Shown: positions 24,314 to 33,528 of the stretch, piece after piece | How positions within the stretch are numbered: position 1 is the first letter of the stretch | Layout: each line of letters begins with the position of its first letter | Source of the DNA: CAYXVF01 sp964468125 | Lineage (GTDB): Bacteria; Myxococcota; XYA12-FULL-58-9; CAYXVF01 | Direction of reading: 5' to 3' | Assembly: GCA_964468125.1 (NCBI GenBank) | Contig: CAYXVF010000002.1 | Span: 71,383 to 135,382 of the forward strand | Length of the DNA stretch: 64,000 bases | The notes under the pieces: generated by a model | What the model was told of the DNA's origin: nothing | Databases searched by the model: none | What the model saw: the letters and a program-made list of their open reading frames with translations, nothing else | Program-made: the position numbers and the translations under genes

Positions 24314-26617
24314 GTGAAACACGCCTTACTCATCCCCTTCATGCTCGTCTTTGTGGCAGGCACCGCAGGGGCCCAGGAACGTGAGCTGACCCAAGTCGAA
24401 GAGGATTCTGCGAGACTCGGCGTCATCATCGAAGGGCTTCGATCGACGCCAGTCGAGACGCTGGCGATCAACAAGAAGAAGCGCTTCGACGATCGCTTGG
24501 AGCAGGCGATAGACCTCTTCCTCGCCGACGATTACGTCAACGTGGGCATGTTGCTCTACGACGTCGTCGAAGACCCGGACTACCAGGACGAGGAGCGCTA
24601 CAACGAGGCGCTCTACTATCTGGCGCAGTCGCTCTACCAAATGAACCAGCTCGGCGCCTCGCGTGTGTATTTCGAGCGGATCGTGCAGCGCCGTGACCGA
24701 CGCTATCTCGATAATGCGGTCCAGCAGCTCATCCTCATCGCGGACAAGACGCGAAACTGGGAAAAGATCGACGCGCAGGTGGAGGTGCTGCGGAGCCGTG
24801 GCACGCTCCCGCCAACGATCGCCTATATCTACATGAAGAGTCTGCTCCGTCAGGGCGAGCCCGCCCGGGCGAAAGAAGTGCTCTCCGGCGTCGCCAAGGA
24901 AGACGCCCTCTGGGCCAAGGCGCGCTACGTTGCAGCCGTCTGTGACGTTCAGTTGGGGCGTTTCGCCGAAGCACGGGCGGGATTCGAGGAGCTCCGCAGG
25001 ATCCCCAACGTTTATCAGGATGCCGGGGAGATCCGCGACCTCGCCGCTATGAATGTCGGTCGGCTCTACCTCGAGGAAGCGGATCTCACGAATGCGATCG
25101 ATGCGTACCAAGACGTGAGCCGTGACAGTGAGTTGTTCGAGCGGGCGCTCTATGAAGTAACCTGGACGTTTGTTCGCGCTGCTTCGCGAACGGAAGACGA
25201 GCAGAAGCGCGCGCTAGAGTACGAGAAGGCGGTGCGAGCGCTCGATATCCTGCTGCTGGCCGAGCGCGAGCGCCCGGTGGTTCCCGAAGCCCGCCTGCTT
25301 CTCGGCAACATTCGCCTTCGCATGGACGCATTCGAGGAGGCGACGAATGCTTTCACCGATGTCGTCGACATCTACGCACCGGTACAATACGACCTCGCCG
25401 CCCTCACGGAAGACGAAGCGACACCAGAGGAGTACTACGACGAAGTGGTGGCGCGGCAGCGCTCGGGCGGAAGCCTCTTGCCTCCACTCGCCCTTCGTTG
25501 GGCTGCGAATGAGAACGAGCTCAACGAGGCGCTCGGGGTCGTGGGCGACCTAAACGAGAGTGATGAGTGGCTCGCCGAGTCCCAGGAGCTCGTCGAGACG
25601 TTGCTCGAGGCGTTGGCCAGCGCTCAACGGGCGGCTTTTTTCCCCGGACTGCGTGACGTGCAGGTGAAATCAGTAGAGGCGAAGAACACGCTCTTTGGCT
25701 TGCGCCGTCGCCTCGTCGCGGTCGAGCTCGATGAAGTGAAAGACGAGCTCACCGACGCCGAGCGCGAGGAGCTCGAAGCGCTCACCGCAGAACGGAAGCG
25801 CCTCGAGCCCGAATATCAGAAGCTTCCGCAACGGATCGACGAGTACAAGACCCAGGCCGACACGATGCGTGGCGAGATGCGCGAGCTCTCGCGTCAGGTG
25901 CACCAGGTGGACCTCGACTTGACCCTGCATCAGCGTGAGCTCGTCGAGCTCACCCGCCTGCTTTCAGAGAAGACGGACGAAATGAGCGAGGAGCAGCTCG
26001 CGGACACTCAGGATGGGATCGACCTCGAGGCCAAAGTGGTGGACGAGCTGCTCGTTCTGTCGCGGGCGCTCAAGGCGGAGATCGATCGAAAGCGCGAGTT
26101 GATCGCGGATACGACCGAGCGCGGCTCGGAAGCGGACGCTCTGAGGCGACGCTACGAAGAAACCGTAGAGCGCGAGCAAGAGCTCCTCGCGGTGGCGCTG
26201 GGTCGCAGTGACTCGTCGCTGACCTCCCGAATCCAACGGCAGTCTGAGACCCTCGATGGCTATTCGAGAGAGCTCGAAGCGTTCAATCAGCGTCTCGATC
26301 GGGTCGTTCGAGAGAAGGCCAGGGAGATCGTCTCGGACGTCGTGGTCCAGCAGCGCATCCTTCAGTCGCTGGATCAGGACAGCAGCTCCACTCGGCGCGT
26401 GGCCCAGCGCGTCGTGGGACAGGTTGCCGTCGAGTCCTTGGCGGAGGTGCAGAACCAGTTTCGCGACATCGTCTTGCGCGCCGACGTCGGCATCGTCGAC
26501 GTGGCTTGGGCGGAGAAGGAAGCGACCACGCGCGAGATCACGGACAACGTGAGCGCGCAACGCCGAGAGCTCGAGCGCTTCGACGCGGAATTCAGAGAGG
26601 TCCTGAGTGAGGAGTGA
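24314..26617 (+). CDS. Exported TPR and coiled-coil protein (first TPR protein of cluster)
   Basis: A 767-residue protein from a GTG start with a Sec signal peptide (about 1-20, ending TAGAQE). Residues about 50-370 contain TPR-like helical repeats (YNEALYYLAQSLYQMNQL, FAEARAGFEELRRIP); residues about 470-760 are a long charged coiled coil. It is thus a periplasmic scaffold with an N-terminal solenoid and a rod. Its stop overlaps the start of the next TPR gene by 11 bases, so translation is coupled. Similar TPR proteins accompany TolQ/R-type motors in myxobacterial gliding (Glt) and spore-coat (Nfs) clusters. No catalytic motif. Confidence 0.82.
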   Translation: MKHALLIPFMLVFVAGTAGAQERELTQVEEDSARLGVIIEGLRSTPVETLAINKKKRFDDRLEQAIDLFLADDYVNVGMLLYDVVEDPDYQDEERYNEALYYLAQSLYQMNQLGASRVYFERIVQRRDRRYLDNAVQQLILIADKTRNWEKIDAQVEVLRSRGTLPPTIAYIYMKSLLRQGEPARAKEVLSGVAKEDALWAKARYVAAVCDVQLGRFAEARAGFEELRRIPNVYQDAGEIRDLAAMNVGRLYLEEADLTNAIDAYQDVSRDSELFERALYEVTWTFVRAASRTEDEQKRALEYEKAVRALDILLLAERERPVVPEARLLLGNIRLRMDAFEEATNAFTDVVDIYAPVQYDLAALTEDEATPEEYYDEVVARQRSGGSLLPPLALRWAANENELNEALGVVGDLNESDEWLAESQELVETLLEALASAQRAAFFPGLRDVQVKSVEAKNTLFGLRRRLVAVELDEVKDELTDAEREELEALTAERKRLEPEYQKLPQRIDEYKTQADTMRGEMRELSRQVHQVDLDLTLHQRELVELTRLLSEKTDEMSEEQLADTQDGIDLEAKVVDELLVLSRALKAEIDRKRELIADTTERGSEADALRRRYEETVEREQELLAVALGRSDSSLTSRIQRQSETLDGYSRELEAFNQRLDRVVREKAREIVSDVVVQQRILQSLDQDSSSTRRVAQRVVGQVAVESLAEVQNQFRDIVLRADVGIVDVAWAEKEATTREITDNVSAQRRELERFDAEFREVLSEE

Positions 26618-29600
26618 GCTGGCAAGAGCTTTGGGCGCGTGCGGCGTGGTGCTGTTGACGCACTCGTTCGCCTGGGCACAAAGCGAGCCCGCGCCCGAAT
26701 CGCCGGTGACTGAGCCGAGCGAGGATCCTCGCGCTCAGCCGAGCGAGGCACCTCTGTCCGAGGAGCCCGCGAATGTACCCGAAATGAGCGCTCCCGCCGC
26801 GGAGGGCGACTCCGCTGCAGACGGCGAGAGCGAAGCCCCGAAAGATGCGGGGAAGCTCGATCCGAGCGCGGATCCCCGTCCACCGCCACCACCGGGCGGG
26901 TTTCAGGTGCGTCGTGAGGAGCCGAACTACTCGGACGAGGAGCTTCGCGAGCTCGCCGATTTGCAGAAGAAGGCCAACGAGTTCGAGAAGGAGGCGGAAG
27001 AATTCCGGCAGGCGACGCGCGCGATGATCGAGCGGAAGTACAACGAGCGTCGCAAGATGCTCTTTGAGTCCTACGAGAAACGTATTCTCGAGCTCGAGGC
27101 CGAGCAGCGCAAGCGTCGTGAAGACGCGATCGCCAAGTTCCAGGCGTTCGTCGCCAAGTACCCAGACCATCCAAAGTACACGCCGGACGCGATGTTTCGC
27201 CTGAGCGAGCTGCTCTTTGAGCGCTCCTACGACGAGTACCTGCAGGAGCGCAATGCCTACGACGAAGCGATGGTGACGTGGGAGCCTGACAGTGGCGAGC
27301 CCGAGCCCATGGAGCCCTTCGTCGCCTACGAGCCCACAATCGCGATGATGCAACGACTGATCACCGAGTTTCCCGGCTATCGGCTCATCGACGGTTCCTA
27401 CTATCTGCTCGGCTACTGCCTCGGCGAGCAAGGGGAAGAAGACCGCGCGGTGGAAGTGTTCGAGGAGCTCGTGATCCGCTACCCCGAGAGCCGATTTGGC
27501 TCGGAGGTGTGGACTCGCATTGGGGAGTATTACTTCAACAACAACGAGCTCAACAAGGCGCTCACAGCCTACACCCAAGTCCTCAACGACGAAGAGAGCG
27601 TGTTCTACGACAAGGCGATGTACAAGCTCGCCTGGACGCACTATCGCCTCGCCGATCCGGACACGGCACCGCAGGAGTTCCGAGCTGCGGTCGACACCTT
27701 CGTGCGTCTCCTGGATTTCAACGAGCGAACCAAGAAGGAAGGCAAGGAGCGCGGCGGTGAGCTGCGGCCCGAGTCAATTCAGTATATTGCGATCTCCTTC
27801 GCAGATGAGAACTGGGGCGGAGCGGACAAGCTCGCCGCCTATTTCGAGGAAATCGGGCCGCGTCCCTACGAACGCGATATCTGGGTGGCGCTCGGTGACG
27901 TCTACTTCGACCAAACGCGCTATCAAGATTCGATCAACGTCTACGCTCGGGTTCAGCGCGACTATCCGAACGACAGCACCGCTCCTCAGATCCAGGAGAA
28001 GATGATCACCGCCTACGAGCGAGACCGCGACTTTGAAGGGGCTGCGCTCGCCCGTGCGGATTTCACGGAGCGTTTCACGGATGGCTCGAAGTGGTACCAG
28101 GCGAACGAAAACGACGAGGAAGCGATCCGAGAGAGCGAAAAGCTGCTCTCAAAAGCGCTCTACTCCGCAGCACTCTTTCATCATCAACAGGCGCAGGTCA
28201 TGCGCGACGCAGGCAAGTACGAGCTTGCCACTCAGGAATACGGCAAGGCGGCGGCCGCCTACGGCAGCTATCTGGAACGCTTTCCTCACGACCGCCAGCT
28301 CTACGAGTTGACGTACTACCATGCGGACACGCTCTACTACTCGTTTCAGTTCCTCGATGCGGCGCAACGCTACCGCGAAGTTCGCGATAGCAATGCCGAC
28401 GACAAATTCCGGGAAGACGCCGCCTTCAGTGTGGTTCTTGCCTACGAGAAGGCGATCGAGCTGCAGGAGCGAGAGGGAACACTCGAGCCGAGGCCGGTGC
28501 GCAAGAGCACGGAGCGCTCGCCGGACGAGGATCTCTCTCCGAAGGAGATTCCGGAGATCAAACTGAAGCTCGTCGCTGCGTCTGATCGCTATTCCGCGGT
28601 CGCTCCGAATAGCGAGAGGGTCCCCAAGGTTCTCTACAAGGCAGCGGAGACCTACTACGTGTACGACCATTTCGACGAAGCCCGGCGCCGCTTCGAGTCC
28701 CTGATCGAAGGATTCTCCCAGGACGAGGTCTCGGAGTATGCCTCTAACCTCGTGATCGAGAGCTACCTGACGCAGGGGAACTACGCGGCCGTCGAGGACT
28801 TCACCCGCGGATTGCTCGCGAGCGGCACACCTGGGCGCCGAGGCAACTTCAAGGACGACCTGGTCAAGTTCAAATCTGGCGCCATGTTCAAGATCGCCGA
28901 TGAGCTCGCCGCTTCAGGCCAGTACGAAAAGGCCGCGGGCACCTATCTCTCGATCCTCGAAGAAAACCCGGACAACGAGTTCGCCGACAGCGCCCTAAAC
29001 AACGCGGCGGTCGCCTACGAAAAAGTACAGCGCTACGATTCCGCGTCGAAGCTCTACAAACGACTCGTCGAAGAGCACCCCGACTCGACGCTCGCGGACA
29101 ACGCCCTGTTTCGCGTCGGGCTCAACGCGGAGCGCTTCTTCAACCTCGACAAGGCGACAGACAGCTATCTCCGTCTGATCAAGAAGTACCCAAAGTCGCC
29201 TCGGCGAGCCGATGCAATCTATAACGCTGCCCTCGCTCTCGAGAACACACAGAGATATGACGAGGCGGCCACTCAGTATCAGCGCTACTGCAAGCTCTTT
29301 CCCGACCGTGAGGATGCACCACAAGTGTGTTTTCGTGCTGGCGTCGTCTACGAGAAGATGGAGCAACCGCGGCGGGTCATCAGCACCTACGAGACCTTCA
29401 TTCGCAAGTACCGGAATAAGCCGCAACACTCGGACCGAATCGTGGAGGCGTATCTCAAGCTCGCCAAGGCGAACAACGAAATCGGACGCAGCCGTGACGC
29501 GAGCCGTGCCTATCGCGATGCGGTGAACGTGTATCAAAAGGAAAAGAACCCCGCGGCCACTCCCTTTGCCGCCGAGGCGCAATTTCAACTCGTCGAGCTC

Positions 29601-30272
29601 GAATTCGAGAAGTTCAACAAAGTGACGATCACCGGGAACACCACGCAGCAGAAGCGCTCCATCGAAAAAAAGGCGAAGCTGCTCAAGGAGATCGAAGGCA
29701 AGTACGGCGAGATTCTCGGCTTCAAGCAGGTCGACTGGACGATGGCTTCGCTCTACCGAGTGGGGAATCTCTACCAGAACTTCGCCAACAGCATCGTCGC
29801 TGCCCCTTGCCCGCAGGAGATCAAACGCCAGGCGCGAAGCCTGGGCATGACCAAAGAAGAAGTGTGCGACGAGTATCGCATTCTCCTGGAAGAGCAGAGC
29901 TTCACGATTGAAGACAAGGCGGTGGCGGCCTACGAAACGACGATCACCAAAGCTCGAGAGCTGCAGGTGAAGAATGAGTGGACGAAGAAGACGTTGGTGG
30001 CGCTGAACAAGCTGCGTCGGGCGCAATGGCCGCTGCAGAAGGACGCGAAGCTATACGTGGACGCCGAGCCAGTGCCCGCGCCGCCGCTCCTCGCGCCCGA
30101 TGGCGCGGGATTGTTCCTGGCCCCGGAGAGTGCGGCGCCCGAGCCCGCGCCTGAACCTGCGCCAAAGGCGCCGGAGCCCGAGGTCGACGAGAAGGAGCAG
30201 CCGAAGGATGCACCCCCGGCTCCTAGCGAGAAGAAGACGACCCCCGTCGCGCAGAGTCCGGGCGATGAGTGA
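26607..30272 (+). CDS. Large exported TPR protein, GltD/AgmU-like in size and layout
   Basis: Encodes 1221 residues with a signal peptide (about 1-24, ending SFAWAQ), an acidic Pro-rich linker, a short coiled coil (about 105-170) and then many TPR-type repeats to about residue 1150 (for example ELVIRYPESRFGSEVW, ALENTQRYDEAATQYQRY), closing with a Pro/Ala/Glu-rich tail. The length and architecture recall AgmU/GltD of the Myxococcus gliding complex, though the assignment is by layout, not by alignment. The GTG start at 26607 has an AGAGAGG site and overlaps the upstream gene. Likely a periplasmic solenoid that links inner-membrane motor and outer membrane. Confidence 0.85.
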   Translation: MRSELARALGACGVVLLTHSFAWAQSEPAPESPVTEPSEDPRAQPSEAPLSEEPANVPEMSAPAAEGDSAADGESEAPKDAGKLDPSADPRPPPPPGGFQVRREEPNYSDEELRELADLQKKANEFEKEAEEFRQATRAMIERKYNERRKMLFESYEKRILELEAEQRKRREDAIAKFQAFVAKYPDHPKYTPDAMFRLSELLFERSYDEYLQERNAYDEAMVTWEPDSGEPEPMEPFVAYEPTIAMMQRLITEFPGYRLIDGSYYLLGYCLGEQGEEDRAVEVFEELVIRYPESRFGSEVWTRIGEYYFNNNELNKALTAYTQVLNDEESVFYDKAMYKLAWTHYRLADPDTAPQEFRAAVDTFVRLLDFNERTKKEGKERGGELRPESIQYIAISFADENWGGADKLAAYFEEIGPRPYERDIWVALGDVYFDQTRYQDSINVYARVQRDYPNDSTAPQIQEKMITAYERDRDFEGAALARADFTERFTDGSKWYQANENDEEAIRESEKLLSKALYSAALFHHQQAQVMRDAGKYELATQEYGKAAAAYGSYLERFPHDRQLYELTYYHADTLYYSFQFLDAAQRYREVRDSNADDKFREDAAFSVVLAYEKAIELQEREGTLEPRPVRKSTERSPDEDLSPKEIPEIKLKLVAASDRYSAVAPNSERVPKVLYKAAETYYVYDHFDEARRRFESLIEGFSQDEVSEYASNLVIESYLTQGNYAAVEDFTRGLLASGTPGRRGNFKDDLVKFKSGAMFKIADELAASGQYEKAAGTYLSILEENPDNEFADSALNNAAVAYEKVQRYDSASKLYKRLVEEHPDSTLADNALFRVGLNAERFFNLDKATDSYLRLIKKYPKSPRRADAIYNAALALENTQRYDEAATQYQRYCKLFPDREDAPQVCFRAGVVYEKMEQPRRVISTYETFIRKYRNKPQHSDRIVEAYLKLAKANNEIGRSRDASRAYRDAVNVYQKEKNPAATPFAAEAQFQLVELEFEKFNKVTITGNTTQQKRSIEKKAKLLKEIEGKYGEILGFKQVDWTMASLYRVGNLYQNFANSIVAAPCPQEIKRQARSLGMTKEEVCDEYRILLEEQSFTIEDKAVAAYETTITKARELQVKNEWTKKTLVALNKLRRAQWPLQKDAKLYVDAEPVPAPPLLAPDGAGLFLAPESAAPEPAPEPAPKAPEPEVDEKEQPKDAPPAPSEKKTTPVAQSPGDE

Positions 30273-31689
30273 CGTGTCTCGAAAGGCGAAGGGATGCGCA
30301 TCGCTGAGCGCGCGTGTGTGGCTCTTGCACGGCCCCCTTGCGCTGCTGTTGTTCCTCGTCGCCTGCGGCGGGGCGGACGAGTCCGCGCCTCCGGCCGCTG
30401 CCGGCCCCAGCGCTCAAAGTGACGCGGCGAGCGAGGCTTCGGAGACCGAGACGGAGGATGCACCCAGCGCATCTAGCGCTGAGTCGGAAGACTCGGCACC
30501 GGAGGAGGAGGAAGCTCCCGCAGCGACCACCGCCTCAACGACGCCAGGAGCGCTCGGTGTAGACGAGGTCAACGACCCTGCGGCAAAGACGGCCTTTCAA
30601 AATGCGATGACCCAGGCCAAGAGCGATCCTTCGGGGGCTGCGCGGGCCTTTGAGCGCGCGGCGGCGAGCACGGACGGGCCTTTTCCTTCCGCCTATTACA
30701 ACGCCGGTGTGCTCTATCTGCGCGAGGGGGATCTCACGGCAGCGAAGGGCGCCTTCGAGCGCGCACTCGAAGCGAACGCCAACTATGGTCCAGCAGTGGT
30801 AGGATTGGCCACCCTGATCGAACGCGAGGGTCAGCGTGATGCCGCGGAAAAACGTCTTCGCGCGGCAGCCGGAGCGAATCCCGACTCGCCGCACGTCAAG
30901 GTCGCGCTGAGCCAGCTTCTGGCGCGCAAAGGCTCGCTCACGGAAGCTCACGATCTCGCGATTGCTGCTCTGAAGCTCGACGAGCGCAGCGCCTCCGCGA
31001 TGATCGCCCTCGGGATGGTCTACCGGCGGCAAAAGAAGTTCGAGCTCGCAGAGCTCGCGCTGAATCAGGCGATCGAAATTGCCCCGGGGTCCGGTGAGGC
31101 CTTCAACGAGCTGGGGCTCGTCGCGCTCGCCCAAGACGACTCGAACAAGGCGGTCGCTGCCTTTGAACAGGCCGCGAAGCTCAGCCCGGACGTGGCCGGC
31201 GTTTTGAACAACCTCGGCGCCCTCCGTAACGAGGTGGGCAACTACCGTGGCGCCGAGCAGTCCCTGCGGCGAGCCATCGAGCTCAGGCCTTCGGTTTCCG
31301 AGTACTACCTGAATTTGGGGAACGCCCTGCGGGGGCAGGAGCGCTACGACGACGCCGAGGCCGCGTACCGCCGCTCCCTCGAGGTAGGGAAAGGAGCGAG
31401 CCAAGCCTACTTCAATCTCGGGGTCCTCTATTTGGACAACGAGATCAAGGGGAAGGACACGATTCCGCGCTACACCGAGTGCATCGAGCTCCTCGTAACC
31501 TACGCCAAGGCTGCGAAGCCCAAAGGCCCGGAGCGAAAAGCGATCGACGATTACATCGCGACGGCGCGAGAGCAGATCGAGCGCGAGGAAAGAAGGCTCG
31601 AACGCGAGCGCGAACGTGCCGCAAAGAAGGCCAAGGAAGCGGCCGAGAAGAACGCCGAGGACGGGGCGGGAGAGGACGCGTCGAAATGA
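30265..31689 (+). CDS. TPR lipoprotein of the Tol/Glt-like cluster
   Basis: Encodes 474 residues. The ATG at 30265 overlaps the upstream stop by eight bases. A lipoprotein signal ends in Leu-Val-Ala-Cys34, followed by an acidic Ser/Glu-rich linker (35-95). Canonical TPRs occupy about 100-400 (AYYNAGVLYLREGDLTAAKG, EAFNELGLVALAQDDSNKA, YYLNLGNALRGQERYDDAE). The C-terminus is a highly charged helix (Arg, Glu, Lys). It is a lipid-anchored TPR adaptor, comparable in layout to the GltE/AglT type of gliding protein. It completes a run of three consecutive TPR genes that are translationally coupled. Confidence 0.85.
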   Translation: MSDVSRKAKGCASLSARVWLLHGPLALLLFLVACGGADESAPPAAAGPSAQSDAASEASETETEDAPSASSAESEDSAPEEEEAPAATTASTTPGALGVDEVNDPAAKTAFQNAMTQAKSDPSGAARAFERAAASTDGPFPSAYYNAGVLYLREGDLTAAKGAFERALEANANYGPAVVGLATLIEREGQRDAAEKRLRAAAGANPDSPHVKVALSQLLARKGSLTEAHDLAIAALKLDERSASAMIALGMVYRRQKKFELAELALNQAIEIAPGSGEAFNELGLVALAQDDSNKAVAAFEQAAKLSPDVAGVLNNLGALRNEVGNYRGAEQSLRRAIELRPSVSEYYLNLGNALRGQERYDDAEAAYRRSLEVGKGASQAYFNLGVLYLDNEIKGKDTIPRYTECIELLVTYAKAAKPKGPERKAIDDYIATAREQIEREERRLERERERAAKKAKEAAEKNAEDGAGEDASK

Positions 31690-31754
31690 TACACCATGCA
31701 CGGGGACCGAATGGGTGTTGCCCCTGGGGCTGGAGGCTTGCGTAGGCGCGGGAA

Positions 31755-32051
31755 ATGCGATTTTCCTTTAGATGCTCGGGATTTGGAGGTCTGGTGCGGG
31801 ACAATTTGCTTGCGTGGCTGTGGGCAGGAGGCCTTATAGTGGCGGGGCTGCTGGCGTTTCAGAACGACGCAAACGCACAATCATCGGGGCGCCGAGTGAT
31901 CCGGTTGGAGGCCATCAAAGTCGAAGGGCGGATTCAGAAGCCGCAAGCGTTCTACATCTTGCAGCGGAGCAACCTGAACTTCGAGGGGCTGGAGCTTCGA
32001 CAGAGCTTCGTCCCAAAGATCATTGAGTCGGTGAGCAAAGATCCGTTCTAG
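31755..32051 (+). CDS. Tiny exported protein preceding the TolQ-like gene
   Basis: At most 98 residues. A hydrophobic signal (LLAWLWAGGLIVAGLLAF) ends around NANAQ and leaves a mature part of about 55 residues containing KVEGRIQKPQAFYILQRS, which ends in Phe. The start is uncertain: ATG at 31755, or GTG at 31797 with GGAGG four bases upstream, which would give 84 residues and a cleaner signal peptide. It lies between the TPR lipoprotein and the TolQ-like gene on the same strand and is likely part of the same machine. Carboxy-terminal Phe is compatible with outer-membrane-associated proteins but is not proof. Confidence 0.65.
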   Translation: MRFSFRCSGFGGLVRDNLLAWLWAGGLIVAGLLAFQNDANAQSSGRRVIRLEAIKVEGRIQKPQAFYILQRSNLNFEGLELRQSFVPKIIESVSKDPF

Positions 32052-32122
32052 CAAGTAGCAGGATGAACCGAGCGCGTTAGCGCTCTAAAACACCGGTGCC
32101 AGGGCGCCGATTGAGGGAAGGC

Positions 32123-32776
32123 ATGCTGGGAGAGATTGCAAAGTTCTACACGGAGGGGGGGCCGTTCATGCACCCCATCGCGTTTGTGTCGGTGTTCGGC
32201 ATCGCGATCGTCATCGAGCGCTTCATCTTCTTGTTCTTCAAGTACAACATCAACGCCAACCAGTTCATGGCGCAGATCCAGAAGCTGGTCATGGCGAACA
32301 ACATCGACCGTGCGATTAAGCTCTGCAACGCAGCGCCCTCCGCGGCTCTCCCCAAGGTGATCAAGGCCGGCCTCACCCGGGCGAACAAGGGTGAGATCGA
32401 GATCTCGAACGCGATCGAGGAAGCGACGCTCGAGGTGATTCCGAACATCACTAAGCGAACGCCAACCCTTCAGTCGGTGGCAAACATCGCAACCCTGCTC
32501 GGACTGCTCGGGACCATCATTGGTCTGATCAACGCGTTCGAGGCGGTCGCGACGGCACCGCCGGACATGAAGACGCAGATGCTGACCCAGGCAATCTCGA
32601 TCGCGATGAACACGACCGCCTTCGGTCTGATCGTCGCGATTCCGACCCTCGCCTGCTACGTGTTCCTCAACAACGTGACCAAGAAGATCATCGACGAGAT
32701 CGACCAGTACTCGGTGAAGCTCCAGAACCTGTTGGTTTCGCGTGGCAAGGGCGCGCAGAGCCCGCTGGATCGTTGA
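32123..32776 (+). CDS. TolQ/ExbB/MotA-family proton-channel protein
   Basis: Encodes 217 residues with the three-helix TolQ/ExbB layout: TM1 about 14-36, a cytoplasmic loop, TM2 about 115-140 (NIATLLGLLGTIIGLINAF) and TM3 about 155-180 (NTTAFGLIVAIPTLACYVF). The Gly-Leu-Leu-Gly-Thr and Ala-Ile-Pro motifs are hallmarks of TolQ-type proton-driven motors. Start at 32123 is set by GAGGGAAGG just upstream. It would form a pentamer around a dimer of the two TolR-like proteins encoded next, powering the periplasmic TPR and TonB-like parts by proton flow. Closest functional analogues known are AglR of gliding Myxococcus and TolQ. Confidence 0.93.
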   Translation: MLGEIAKFYTEGGPFMHPIAFVSVFGIAIVIERFIFLFFKYNINANQFMAQIQKLVMANNIDRAIKLCNAAPSAALPKVIKAGLTRANKGEIEISNAIEEATLEVIPNITKRTPTLQSVANIATLLGLLGTIIGLINAFEAVATAPPDMKTQMLTQAISIAMNTTAFGLIVAIPTLACYVFLNNVTKKIIDEIDQYSVKLQNLLVSRGKGAQSPLDR

Positions 32777-32814
32777 CCACGCCACTCGCGTGAGAATTTG
32801 CATGCCTCGATCAG

Positions 32815-32838
32815 GCCGCGGGGCACTGGCCCCGCGGC
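32815..32838 (+). other. 10-bp perfect hairpin between TolQ-like and TolR-like genes
   Basis: GCCGCGGGGC (32815-32824), a four-base loop ACTG, then the exact complement GCCCCGCGGC (32829-32838). No T-run follows, so it is more likely an RNA-stability or partial attenuation element within the operon than a full terminator. Confidence 0.45.
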
Positions 32839-32876
32839 ACTCGAGGAAATAGCGGACAGCAGCCAGGAGATGGGCC

Positions 32877-33518
32877 ATGGCGAAGCGTAAGCCGTCTGAG
32901 CGGCGAAACTACAAAGACGAGGACATGGAGCTGAACCTCGTCCCGATGATGAACCTAATCTCGATTTTGATTCCGGCGCTCCTGATCTCGGTGGCGTTCG
33001 TGGAGATCGCGGTCATCAACGTGTCGGCGCCGGCCATCGGCTCCACGGCGGACCAGGAAGAAGAGCCCGAGGACGACAAACCGCCGCTCAATCTGACCGT
33101 CACCGTGACGGACAAGGGCTACACCATCGCCGCCTCCGGTGCGGTGCTCGGGCCCGACGGACAGGAGGCCGGCGAGGAGGCGGGCCCCACGATTCCGATC
33201 AAGCAGGAGACGGTGGGCTGCTCGAAGTACCTCGATACGCGACCGCCGCCGCGAAAGAAGAACGCGAACATGCCACCCTGTGAAGAGCCGGAGCAGAGCC
33301 AACAGTTCTGGATCTACGACACCGAGAAGCTCACCGCGAAGCTCATCGAGATCCACGAGGCCTTTCCTGACGAGCGCCGCATCATCATCGCGGCGGAGCC
33401 TGACATCGAATACGAAGCAATAACTGACGTCATGGATGCATCTCGGGAGTACAAGGATCCGGGTGGTGAGATTCGCCCGCTCTTTGACGAGGTCGTCCTT
33501 TCACCGGGCCTTACCTGA
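32877..33518 (+). CDS. TolR/ExbD-family motor subunit lacking the membrane Asp (Asn26)
   Basis: A 213-residue single-pass protein with a short cytoplasmic N-terminus, one membrane helix (about 22-43) and a periplasmic domain. Family members carry an Asp in the helix (VPLLDVLL in TolR) that takes up protons. Here the aligned stretch is LVPMMNLISI, with Asn26 at the Asp position. The periplasmic domain is enlarged by an insert with two Cys (about residues 119 and 139). It is followed ten bases later by a second TolR-like gene that does keep the Asp, so the two probably form a heterodimer inside the TolQ-like ring. Confidence 0.88.
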   Translation: MAKRKPSERRNYKDEDMELNLVPMMNLISILIPALLISVAFVEIAVINVSAPAIGSTADQEEEPEDDKPPLNLTVTVTDKGYTIAASGAVLGPDGQEAGEEAGPTIPIKQETVGCSKYLDTRPPPRKKNANMPPCEEPEQSQQFWIYDTEKLTAKLIEIHEAFPDERRIIIAAEPDIEYEAITDVMDASREYKDPGGEIRPLFDEVVLSPGLT

Positions 33519-33528
33519 GGAGACACAC

